This document shows, one piece after another, positions 1 through 5,241 of a stretch of 5,241 nucleotides of DNA. The stretch comes from an uncultured Oscillospiraceae bacterium. Lineage in GTDB: Bacteria > Bacillota > Clostridia > Oscillospirales > Oscillospiraceae. Location of the stretch: NCBI GenBank assembly GCA_910578575.1, contig CAJTQP010000099.1:1-5241 (forward strand), written 5' to 3'. Positions within the stretch are counted from its first letter, which is position 1; every line of letters starts with the position of its first letter. The position numbers were made by a program, and so were the translations under genes. A model generated the notes under the pieces. The model made no database searches and was not told where the DNA came from. It was given only the letters and a program-made list of their open reading frames with translations.

Positions 1-1
1 C

Positions 2-2188
2 ACCGACCCGGACCCCTTTATGGAGTCCATTGTGGAGGGGGATCAAAAGGTGGCCATCGGCACAGACCAGGCGGGGAACAACATGGTGCTCCTGGGGATC
101 CCCAGCAAGCACAGGGCCGCAGATGGGAAAGACTGCATCGCCCTGGTGGCGGGGCTGCCGGTGTCGTACATCAACAATACCCTGTCCCTGGATGAGAATG
201 ACGAGCATGTGTACTCCTTTATCATCCGCCGGGATGGCTCTTATATCATCCGCAGCTCCGATGCCTACCGGGAGAATTATTTTGACCGGGTCAATGACAT
301 CTATGAAGATGTGGATGGGCGTCCCCCGGAGGAGTATTTGGGGGAACTCCAGGAGGCCATGAACAAGGACCAGGAATACGCCGGGGAGGCCACCATCCAG
401 GGGGAGCGGCGGCATCTGTACTGCACCCGGCTGGCCCACTCGGAGTGGTATCTCATTACCTTCATGCCCTACGGGACCATTGATACCATCGTCAACGGCC
501 TCAGCCACCAATGGGTGGTGATGGCCATGGTGGGGAGCGGCGCGATCATTGCGGCGCTGCTGCTGATGTTCTCCAAATACTTCGCCCTGACCCGGCGGCA
601 GATCCAGGAGCTGGACGAGGCCCGGAGAGACGCGGAACATGCCAACCGGGCCAAGAGTGAGTTCTTATCCAATATGAGCCACGATATCCGCACCCCCATG
701 AACGCCATCGTGGGGATGACGGCCATCGCCACGGCCAATATCGACAGCAAGCAGCAGGTGCAAAACTGTCTGAAAAAGATCACCCTGTCCAGCAAGCACC
801 TGCTGGGCCTCATCAACGACGTGCTGGATATGTCCAAGATCGAGAGCGGGAAGATGAGCCTGAACATGGACCAGGTCTCCCTGCGAGAGGTGGTGGAGGG
901 CATCGTCAGTATCTGCCAGCCCCAGGTGAATGCCAAGAAGCAGGAGTTCGACGTGTTCATCCACGATATCTCCACGGAGAACGTCTGCTGTGACAGTGTG
1001 CGTCTGAATCAGGTCCTGCTGAACCTCCTCTCCAACGCCATCAAATTCACCCCGGAGGGGGGCGTCATTGAGATGGCCCTCTATGAGAGTGAATCCCCCA
1101 AGGGGGCGGACTATGTCCAGATACATATCAAGGTGAAGGACAATGGCATCGGTATGTCCGAGGAATTCCGGGCCCACATTTTTGACTCCTTTGCCCGTGA
1201 GGACCGGCGGCGGGTCCACCGCACTGAGGGTACCGGCCTGGGTATGGCCATCACCAAGCACATTGTGGTGGACGCCATGGGCGGTTCCATCGACGTGAAG
1301 AGCCAGAAGGGTGTGGGGTCGGAGTTCAGCATCACCCTGGACCTGGAAAAGGCCGAGGTCACGGAGGAGGAGATGATCCTCCCCAACTGGAACATTCTGG
1401 TGGTGGACGACGACAAGCCCCTGTGCGAGACTACCACGGCGGCGCTGCACTCCATTGGCATCAACGCGGAGTGGACCCTGGACGGGGAGAGCGCCATCGA
1501 AATGGTCCACCAGCGCCACCAGCGGCGGGACGACTACCACGTTATCCTGCTGGACTGGAAGCTTCCGGACCAGGACGGCATTGCCGTAGCCCGTCGCCTG
1601 CGCCAGGAGATGGGGATGAATGTGCCCATCCTTCTGATTTCCGCCTACGATTGGGGAGATATTGAGGACGAGGCGCGAGAGGCAGGGATCACCGGCTTCA
1701 TTGCCAAGCCCCTGTTTAAGTCTACCCTCTTCAACAGTTTGAAGCAGTTTGCAGAGGAACACCAGACGGACAACGAGAAGCCCAAGGAGGCGAACCGGGT
1801 CCTCAAGGGATGCAGGATCCTTCTGGCGGAGGACAATGAGCTCAACTGGGAGATCGCGTCGGAGCTGCTCAGCGCAGAAGGACTGGTGCTGGATTGGGCG
1901 GAAAACGGCAGGGTCTGCGTGGACAAGTTCAGAGCTTCGCCGGTGGGCTACTATGACGCGGTGTTGATGGACATTCGTATGCCCATCATGGGAGGCTATG
2001 AGGCCACTGAGGCCATCCGGGAGATGAACCGCCCGGACCGGAACCTGCCCATCATCGCCATGACGGCGGATGCCTTCGCGGAGGATATCAAGCGCAGCTT
2101 GGACAGCGGCATGAATGCCCACATTGCCAAGCCCATTGACATCCGGGAGGTCATGCGGCTGCTGGAGAAGTTCATTTTCAATTCGTGA
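2..2188 (+). CDS. Hybrid sensor histidine kinase with two receiver domains (5' end outside window)
   Basis: Membrane-bound hybrid two-component kinase. The frame is open to the first base, so the gene is 5'-truncated by the window; the ATG at 20 is probably internal. Counting from that ATG, residues 1-160 look like the extracellular part of a PDC/dCache sensor and 165-187 are a hydrophobic membrane segment. A charged, probably coiled linker (190-212) follows. The HisKA H-box is MSHDIRTPMNA with phospho-acceptor His221. The HATPase has an N-box (330-343), DNGIGM at 374 and GTGLGM at 404. Receiver 1 starts at 458 (VVDDD) with phospho-acceptor Asp512 in LLDWKLP; receiver 2 starts at 599 (LLAEDN) with Asp651 in LMDIRMP. 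Both keep the conserved Ser/Thr and Lys (ISAY, IAKPL; AMTAD, IAKPI), so all catalytic residues appear intact. No HPt domain follows receiver 2; onward phosphotransfer would need a separate HPt protein. The ligand cannot be told. It has its own terminator, so a link to the flagellar genes is only positional. Confidence 0.93.
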   Translation, partial: TDPDPFMESIVEGDQKVAIGTDQAGNNMVLLGIPSKHRAADGKDCIALVAGLPVSYINNTLSLDENDEHVYSFIIRRDGSYIIRSSDAYRENYFDRVNDIYEDVDGRPPEEYLGELQEAMNKDQEYAGEATIQGERRHLYCTRLAHSEWYLITFMPYGTIDTIVNGLSHQWVVMAMVGSGAIIAALLLMFSKYFALTRRQIQELDEARRDAEHANRAKSEFLSNMSHDIRTPMNAIVGMTAIATANIDSKQQVQNCLKKITLSSKHLLGLINDVLDMSKIESGKMSLNMDQVSLREVVEGIVSICQPQVNAKKQEFDVFIHDISTENVCCDSVRLNQVLLNLLSNAIKFTPEGGVIEMALYESESPKGADYVQIHIKVKDNGIGMSEEFRAHIFDSFAREDRRRVHRTEGTGLGMAITKHIVVDAMGGSIDVKSQKGVGSEFSITLDLEKAEVTEEEMILPNWNILVVDDDKPLCETTTAALHSIGINAEWTLDGESAIEMVHQRHQRRDDYHVILLDWKLPDQDGIAVARRLRQEMGMNVPILLISAYDWGDIEDEAREAGITGFIAKPLFKSTLFNSLKQFAEEHQTDNEKPKEANRVLKGCRILLAEDNELNWEIASELLSAEGLVLDWAENGRVCVDKFRASPVGYYDAVLMDIRMPIMGGYEATEAIREMNRPDRNLPIIAMTADAFAEDIKRSLDSGMNAHIAKPIDIREVMRLLEKFIFNS

Positions 2189-2193
2189 AGCAG

Positions 2194-2236
2194 AAGAAAC
2201 AAGGGTGTGGGCTGCGGCCTGTGCCCTTGTTTTTCT
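2194..2236 (+). terminator. Intrinsic terminator of the hybrid kinase gene
   Basis: AAACAAGGG (2197-2205) pairs perfectly with CCCTTGTTT (2224-2232). The stem continues inward through G-U pairs to GGC/GCC (2210-2212 with 2217-2219) closing a TGCG loop. The 3' arm runs into five T's (2230-2234). It begins 9 bases after the kinase stop codon. This is a textbook Rho-independent terminator and separates the kinase transcript from the flagellar operon. Confidence 0.87.
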
Positions 2237-2275
2237 GTGTCAAAATCGGACGGGGCGGCATAGGATGCCAATAGA

Positions 2276-2314
2276 ATAAATACCCATTTTCTTTGTAGAA
2301 AAATGGGTATTTAT
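2276..2314. repeat. Perfect 15-bp inverted repeat, terminator-like
   Basis: ATAAATACCCATTTT (2276-2290) is the exact reverse complement of 2300-2314, with a 9-base spacer. It lies 40 bases beyond the kinase terminator. As RNA it forms a hairpin on either strand, but neither strand has a clean T-run after the stem (TATATAGG on +, TCTATTGG on -), so termination would be weak. It could be a secondary or bidirectional terminator, a protein-binding dyad, or the remnant of a small mobile repeat. I cannot decide among these from one copy. Confidence 0.6.
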
Positions 2315-2407
2315 ATAGGAAACTGAATAAAATAAAAGGTGTTTTCACTTTTTTAACTTACCAAAAACCGGAGGGAAAACTCGCAATCCTTACCATAATT
2401 AGGCGTG

Positions 2408-2432
2408 GCACAAGGCATAAAAATGCTTGTGC
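2408..2432. promoter_or_regulatory. 25-bp dyad overlapping the P1 -35 box, candidate operator
   Basis: GCACAAGGCAT (2408-2418) faces ATGCTTGTGC (2423-2432) across an AAAA centre. The arms match over ten base pairs with one extra G at 2414 in the left arm. The right arm's outer half, TTGTGC, is exactly the proposed -35 hexamer of P1. A dimeric regulator bound here would block or touch RNA polymerase at the -35 element. An RNA hairpin is also possible for transcripts entering from upstream, but there is no T-run for termination. The regulator is unknown. Confidence 0.5.
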
Positions 2433-2455
2433 TTTCCCTGGCGGTGTGATATAAT
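2427..2455 (+). promoter_or_regulatory. Sigma-A promoter P1 for the long flgB leader
   Basis: TTGTGC (2427-2432), a 17-base spacer and a perfect TATAAT (2450-2455) preceded by TGA, which makes an extended -10. The start of transcription would be at about 2461-2463. The next gene downstream is flgB at 2788, so a P1 transcript would carry about 325 untranslated bases. The -35 is only a partial match (3 of 6), but the ideal spacing and extended -10 compensate. Confidence 0.65.
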
Positions 2456-2461
2456 GCTTAC

Positions 2462-2685
2462 GGAGCAAAAGTGAATATATTTTTGCCGTAAAAATCATGC
2501 TTGATCCACTGAGCAGGGTGGAAACCCTGAGGATAAAAGTGACGGCTACCCCTTGCGGTAGCCAAAGACATCTGTATACAAAATATTGTATATATCTGTC
2601 GAAATTGTATAGACGCAGTCGATAGCCGTTGCAGCGTTTGGTTGCAAGGACTTGGTTTTTAAACCTTATTTTGGGCAATTTGCTC
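2462..2685 (+). ncRNA. Candidate structured leader RNA upstream of flgB, family not recognised
   Basis: The stretch between P1 and P2 is rich in RNA-like pairing. Seen directly: a 5' hairpin GCAAAA/TTTTGC (2465-2470 with 2481-2486) extended by TACG/CGTA; CAGGGT-GGAA-ACCCTG (2514-2529, a GNRA tetraloop) with an outer ATCC/GGAT (2504-2507 with 2531-2534); GGCTACC-CCTTGC-GGTAGCC (2544-2563); a 13-bp hairpin at 2567-2600 with a symmetric TC/TC internal loop; and AGACGC/GCGTTT (2611-2616 with 2634-2639). Long-range matches: the loop CCTTGC (2551-2556) with GCAAGG (2644-2649), ACGGCTA (2542-2548) with TAGCCGT (2623-2629), and GAGCAAA (2463-2469) with TTTGCTC (2679-2685). Such an arrangement fits a riboswitch-like leader or a separate small RNA. 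The conserved c-di-GMP-I (GEMM) core, and the T-box, cobalamin, TPP and FMN signatures, were looked for and not found. Function is unknown; one sequence cannot prove the fold. Confidence 0.42.
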
Positions 2686-2714
2686 TTGCAATTTCTGATA
2701 GGCCGTGACATAAT
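2686..2714 (+). promoter_or_regulatory. Sigma-A promoter P2 close to flgB
   Basis: TTGCAA (2686-2691, 4 of 6), a 17-base spacer and CATAAT (2709-2714, 5 of 6) preceded by TGA, again an extended -10. Transcription would start near 2720-2722 and give a leader of about 67 bases holding only the hairpin at 2729-2760 and the flgB ribosome binding site. The same layout as P1 (17-base spacer, TGA before the -10) supports it. It would let flgB be expressed without the long structured leader. Confidence 0.5.
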
Positions 2715-2728
2715 AGCAGTAAAGTATG

Positions 2729-2784
2729 GTGGCCCCTGCCCTGCAATAGGGAAGGGCTACAAAACCCATCGTTTTAGGAGGGGC
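2729..2784 (+). promoter_or_regulatory. Leader hairpin with possible ribosome-binding-site switch
   Basis: GTGGCCC (2729-2735) pairs with GGGCTAC (2754-2760, one G-U). After a small internal loop, CCCT (2739-2742) pairs with AGGG (2748-2751) around loop GCAAT. The same 5' arm contains GCCCCT (2732-2737), which is the exact complement of AGGGGC (2779-2784), the 3' part of the flgB Shine-Dalgarno region. The two pairings exclude each other: in one state the ribosome binding site is free, in the other it is covered. The complementarity is seen; the regulatory role is inference. Confidence 0.4.
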
Positions 2785-2787
2785 AAT

Positions 2788-3177
2788 ATGGACTTTTTAC
2801 GCAGCAATTCCATGGTGATGATGGAACGCTCTATGGACTTCCTCTGGACCAAACAGGCGGCGATCATGGACAATATCGCCAACGCCGAGACCCCCAACTA
2901 TAAAGCGAAGGTCGTGACCTTTGAGCAGAATCTGACCCAGAAGCTCCAACAGGCGGCCATCGGGGGCAAGCGCTCCGGGCAGAACGTGCGCCAGGTGCTG
3001 GAGGACGCGGATTTCGCTGTTTACGATATCGACGAGGCCAAGCGCATGGACGACAACGGCGTGGACGCCACGGAACAGATGGTGGAGATGGTGCGCACTG
3101 CCTATCAGCAGCAGTACCTGTACAACGCCATCAACAAGAGCTATTCCATCCTGCGCATGGCTGTGCGGGGCCAGTAA
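2788..3177 (+). CDS. flgB: Flagellar basal-body proximal rod protein FlgB
   Basis: FlgB is one of the proximal rod proteins of the flagellar basal body, exported by the flagellar type III apparatus and built onto the FliE/MS-ring base. The 129-residue product matches the usual family length (about 130). It has the N-terminal rod signature NIANAETPNYKAK at about residues 29-41 (family form NxANxxTPGYK) and the C-terminal helix GVDATEQMVEMVRTAYQQQ followed by NAINKSYSILRMAVRG, typical of FlgB. No signal peptide is seen, as expected. The frame stays open upstream to an ATG at 2629, but the ATG at 2788 is chosen: it has AGGAGGGG at 2776-2783 and gives the family N-terminus, whereas the extension runs through promoter P2. 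It is the first gene of the operon; flgC follows after 14 bases. Confidence 0.96.
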   Translation: MDFLRSNSMVMMERSMDFLWTKQAAIMDNIANAETPNYKAKVVTFEQNLTQKLQQAAIGGKRSGQNVRQVLEDADFAVYDIDEAKRMDDNGVDATEQMVEMVRTAYQQQYLYNAINKSYSILRMAVRGQ

Positions 3178-3191
3178 GAGGGGAATAAATC

Positions 3192-3680
3192 ATGGCATTT
3201 TTGAATTCAATTAACATCGTTGGTTCCGGGCTTACAGCTCAGCAGCTTCGCCTGGACATCATTTCGGAAAATATCACCAACTCCCAGACCACCCGCGTGG
3301 AAAACGGCGACGGACCCTACCGGCGCAAGATGGTGGTCTTCCAGGCGGAGAGCAACCGCAACACCTTCCGGCAGGCAATGGCCCGCGCCTCTGCCGCCAG
3401 CAACCGCAGCGGCAGCCGCTTGGTGTCCAACAGCATGGTGAAGCCCACCGCCGGGGGCGTGCGGGTGACCAATATCCCAGAGGACCCCAGTGACTTCAAG
3501 GTGGTCTATGACCCCACCCATCCCGATGCCAACGAGGAAGGCTATGTGGAACTGCCCAATGTGGACATGGTGAAGGAAATCGCTGACGCCATGGCGGCCA
3601 CCCAGGCATTCAACTCCAACGTGACGGCATTCAACACCCTGAAATCGGTGATCTCCAGTGGCCTGGAGATTGGCCGGTAA
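3192..3680 (+). CDS. flgC: Flagellar basal-body proximal rod protein FlgC
   Basis: FlgC is the partner of FlgB in the proximal rod. Of 162 residues, the N-terminus (INIVGSGLTAQQLRLDIISENI, split here by the usual heptad pattern, then TNSQTT) is the rod-protein helix and motif. It is followed by GPYRRKMVVFQAE, the typical FlgC strand. A Ser/Ala/Arg-rich stretch (about residues 57-85) makes it somewhat longer than the 134-150 residues of well-known FlgC proteins; Bacillus FlgC has a shorter stretch in the same place. Then come DPSDFKVVYDPTHPDANEEGYV and PNVDMVKEIADAMAATQAF, both FlgC hallmarks, and the C-terminal LEIGR. The start has GAGGGG at 3178-3183, eight bases before the ATG. It is 14 bases after flgB, so almost certainly co-transcribed. 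Confidence 0.97.
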   Translation: MAFLNSINIVGSGLTAQQLRLDIISENITNSQTTRVENGDGPYRRKMVVFQAESNRNTFRQAMARASAASNRSGSRLVSNSMVKPTAGGVRVTNIPEDPSDFKVVYDPTHPDANEEGYVELPNVDMVKEIADAMAATQAFNSNVTAFNTLKSVISSGLEIGR

Positions 3681-3712
3681 GGGCATTTGACATATAGAAA
3701 GGATCTGTACCT

Positions 3713-4039
3713 ATGATCGGCAACACAGGAATGGGTATCGAAAATACCATCCGCACCATCACCCCCTTTGAACATCGCAGCGTGACCCCCAAGGAGCGTA
3801 CTCTCACCGACGTGGGGGAGAGTGCCTTCAGCTCTCTGTTCCGCTCCCTGATTCAAAACGTAAAGGATACTGACGCAGAGTTCGTCAACGCCCAGTATCT
3901 GCTCTCCACCGGGCAACTGGATAACCCCGCTGAGCTGGGCTTGGCCGGGTATAAGAACGAGATCGCGGTGGACCTGCTGGTGCAGATGCGCAACAAGGCT
4001 CTGGATGTATACAACGAGCTGAAGAATATCAACATCTAA
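3713..4039 (+). CDS. fliE: Flagellar hook-basal body protein FliE
   Basis: FliE joins the MS ring to the proximal rod and is the first rod-type substrate exported. The product has 108 residues, the normal family size. The first 40 residues are variable. The C-terminal two thirds carry the family pattern: NVKDTDAEFVNAQYLLSTG, then LDNPAEL, then AVDLLVQMRNKALDVYNEL ending in NI. The Shine-Dalgarno is AAAGGA (3698-3703) nine bases before the ATG; a second ATG six codons in is possible but less well placed. The order flgB-flgC-fliE-fliF is the standard one in Bacillus and Clostridia. The gaps are 32 bases from flgC and 49 bases to fliF, with no promoter or terminator seen in either. Confidence 0.96.
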   Translation: MIGNTGMGIENTIRTITPFEHRSVTPKERTLTDVGESAFSSLFRSLIQNVKDTDAEFVNAQYLLSTGQLDNPAELGLAGYKNEIAVDLLVQMRNKALDVYNELKNINI

Positions 4040-4088
4040 TGTTGCGCACTGAGGTAGGACAGAAGGCAGAGAGCGGGGATGATGGCGC

Positions 4089-5241
4089 TTGAACAAAGAA
4101 AAGATAAAGGGTATTTGGGAAAAGATCAAGACAACGCTGAAAAAGATTTCCAAGAAAGTCTGGATACTGATTGCCGCGGTGGCGATCGTTGTGGCCGTTG
4201 TCATTGTGATCATCCTGAATAACCGCCCCTATTCCACCCTGATTACCGAGGCCACCCCGGATGAGGTGTCCACGGTATCGGCATGGTTGGGAGAACAGGG
4301 CGTGACCAATTATCGCACAGAGGGGAACGGGACCATCCTGGTGCCGGAGTCCCAGGCCGCAAATTTGAAGGCCCGGTTGCTCCAGGAACGGTATTCCGGC
4401 AAGAGCACCTCCTTTAGTGGATATTTTGAACAGACCGGGGCTCTGTCCACGCAGTTGGATCGAAACAACGCCTGGAAGGTGGCCCTGATGGATGAGATCG
4501 CCAGCACCATCCGCCAGTTTGACGGAGTAATGGATGCCAACGTGACCATCGACATGGGCCAGGATCGGACCTATGTGCTGGACAGCGATAACACGGTGGA
4601 AGCCACGGCAGGCGTGATCCTGGATATGCGCGGTGGCCAAGAGCTTACCGACCAGCAGGCCAACGCCATCCGCAACTACATCGCCCACAGTGTGGCGGGA
4701 TTGGATATTGAGAATGTGTCCATCAGCGACACCCAGGGCAACGAGTATAGCGGTACCGGCGGCAATAGCAGTGCTGGCAGTTCCGCGTTAAAGCTGGAAC
4801 TGGAGCAGGAGTATAGCAACGCCATCCGGAAAAAGGTACTGGATAGCTTGCGTAGAGCGTACGGCAACGATAACGTGGAAGTTGCAGTCAACGTAGTGAT
4901 CGAGTTGGCCGATACCACACGGGAGGACTATGAGGTCCACCTGCCGGAGTTTGCTCAGAATGGTGAGACAAACGGTGCCGGTATCATTGGCCAGAGGATC
5001 TATGCCTATAATACCGGGGAAGGTGACGGCACCTTAGCCGAAGGTACTGTAGGCACTGGCGTAAATTCCGATATTCCCACCTACGTGGAAGAGGGGGCCA
5101 ACCAGCAGAACCTGGGGGAGCGCTATAGTGGCAGTGGCGATATCGCCTACGATAACCCTAAAACGCAAACGGTTTCCCGGATCACCGCTGGTCAGATCGT
5201 CGACTGTACGGTGGCCGTGACCATCAACTCCACCACCGCCG
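4089..5241 (+). CDS. fliF: Flagellar MS-ring protein FliF (3' end outside window)
   Basis: FliF forms the MS ring in the cytoplasmic membrane, the base on which rod, switch and export gate are built. The window holds the first 384 residues of a protein usually 500-570 long; there is no stop before the edge. A Lys-rich N-terminus (MNKEKIKGIWEKIKTTLKK) precedes a transmembrane helix at 24-43. Next are the ring-building domains (YSTLITEATPDEVSTVSAWL; GTILVPES; WKVALMDEIASTIRQFDGV; ATAGVILDMRGG; AIRNYIAHSVAGLDIENVS). A Gly/Ser-rich linker near 215-227 follows, then the periplasmic FliF C-terminal region (EQEYSNAIRKKVLDSL; DNVEVAVNVVIE). The start is TTG: an in-frame TGA lies at 4080-4082 and no ATG occurs before the transmembrane helix. 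GGGG at 4075-4078 is the likely, weak ribosome binding site. An out-of-frame ATGATG at 4079-4084 sits just before it. Confidence 0.95.
   Translation, partial: MNKEKIKGIWEKIKTTLKKISKKVWILIAAVAIVVAVVIVIILNNRPYSTLITEATPDEVSTVSAWLGEQGVTNYRTEGNGTILVPESQAANLKARLLQERYSGKSTSFSGYFEQTGALSTQLDRNNAWKVALMDEIASTIRQFDGVMDANVTIDMGQDRTYVLDSDNTVEATAGVILDMRGGQELTDQQANAIRNYIAHSVAGLDIENVSISDTQGNEYSGTGGNSSAGSSALKLELEQEYSNAIRKKVLDSLRRAYGNDNVEVAVNVVIELADTTREDYEVHLPEFAQNGETNGAGIIGQRIYAYNTGEGDGTLAEGTVGTGVNSDIPTYVEEGANQQNLGERYSGSGDIAYDNPKTQTVSRITAGQIVDCTVAVTINSTTA

Noticed and set aside
665..2122. Long open frame of 485 codons on the minus strand inside the kinase gene
   Set aside because: It is a shadow of the GC-rich codon pattern of the kinase. 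The + strand carries clear, continuous kinase and receiver motifs, and the minus-strand product shows no recognisable domain.
2586..2613. Third sigma-A promoter TTGTAT / TATAGA
   Set aside because: Both boxes are weak, the -35 is the arm of the hairpin 2567-2600, and two better promoters flank it.
2599..2625. Sigma-28 (flagellar) promoter ending in GTCGATAG at 2618-2625
   Set aside because: The -10 is only a partial match to GCCGATAA, and the sequence at the -35 distance matches TAAAGTTT in only half its positions.
2646..2672. Terminator at GGTTTTTAAACC followed by TTATTTT
   Set aside because: The palindrome can form only about four base pairs around its loop and the competing AAGG/CCTT pairing is also short. 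It is too weak to call, though if active it would make the P1 product a small RNA of about 210 bases.
2358..2711. Minus-strand open frame of 117 codons across the intergenic region
   Set aside because: No Shine-Dalgarno sequence before its start, no recognisable family, and it runs through both promoters, the dyad and the hairpins, which explain the sequence better.
2629..2787. N-terminal extension of FlgB by 53 residues from the ATG at 2629
   Set aside because: It has no ribosome binding site, covers promoter P2 and the leader hairpin, and FlgB proteins start at the MDFLRSN-type N-terminus at 2788 with a strong AGGAGG.
2462..2787. c-di-GMP-I or other known riboswitch in the flgB leader
   Set aside because: The conserved GEMM-I segments (GCAAA near the 5' side and the GACGCAAAGCC stretch) are absent. 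T-box, TPP, FMN, cobalamin, SAM and lysine core motifs were also not seen. The GGAA tetraloop hairpin alone is not diagnostic.
2315..2787. Invertible flagellar switch as known upstream of flgB in Clostridioides difficile
   Set aside because: I found no pair of long inverted repeats flanking a segment of the leader; the inverted repeats present are all short local hairpins.
3542..4688. Minus-strand open frames over flgC, fliE and fliF
   Set aside because: They lie opposite well-recognised flagellar genes and show no domain of their own.

Overview
The window is a piece of a bacterial chromosome that joins a sensory kinase gene to the start of a flagellar basal-body operon. All recognisable genes lie on the + strand. 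The coding DNA is GC-rich with G/C-ending codons, the ribosome binding sites are strong AGGAGG-type, and the promoters are sigma-A type with extended -10 boxes. The FlgB, FlgC, FliE and FliF proteins resemble those of Bacillus and Clostridia. Together these suggest a GC-rich, motile member of the Clostridia, for example the Oscillospiraceae (Oscillibacter, Flavonifractor or Intestinimonas-like). This placement is inferred from protein style and composition; there is no rRNA here to confirm it.

Layout. Positions 2-2188 hold the 3' part of a membrane-bound hybrid histidine kinase (extracellular sensor, one visible transmembrane segment, HisKA, HATPase, two receiver domains); its start lies upstream of the window. 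A strong intrinsic terminator follows within 10 bases of its stop. Positions 2189-2787 carry no gene. This roughly 600-base stretch is more AT-rich than its surroundings and full of local symmetry: the terminator (2194-2236), a perfect 15-bp inverted repeat (2276-2314), a 25-bp dyad overlapping a -35 box (2408-2432), a sigma-A promoter P1 (2427-2455), a run of hairpins with long-range complementarities (2462-2685), a second sigma-A promoter P2 (2686-2714), and a hairpin that may compete with the flgB ribosome binding site (2729-2784). I see nothing recognisable in 2237-2275 or 2315-2407.

From 2788 to the end lies the flgB-flgC-fliE-fliF operon, with gaps of 14, 32 and 49 bases. FlgB and FlgC are proximal rod proteins, FliE links the rod to the MS ring, and FliF is the MS-ring protein (first 384 residues only). 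This is the first block built when a flagellum is assembled, and fliG, fliH, fliI and so on probably follow outside the window.

The most interesting part is the flgB leader. A transcript from P1 would carry about 325 untranslated bases with four local hairpins, a loop-to-downstream complementarity (possible pseudoknot) and alternative pairings. P2 would give a short leader of about 67 bases. I looked for the c-di-GMP riboswitch signature known in some clostridial flagellar leaders and did not find it, so this may be an unrecognised structured RNA. The fliF start is also unusual: TTG, just after an out-of-frame ATGATG.
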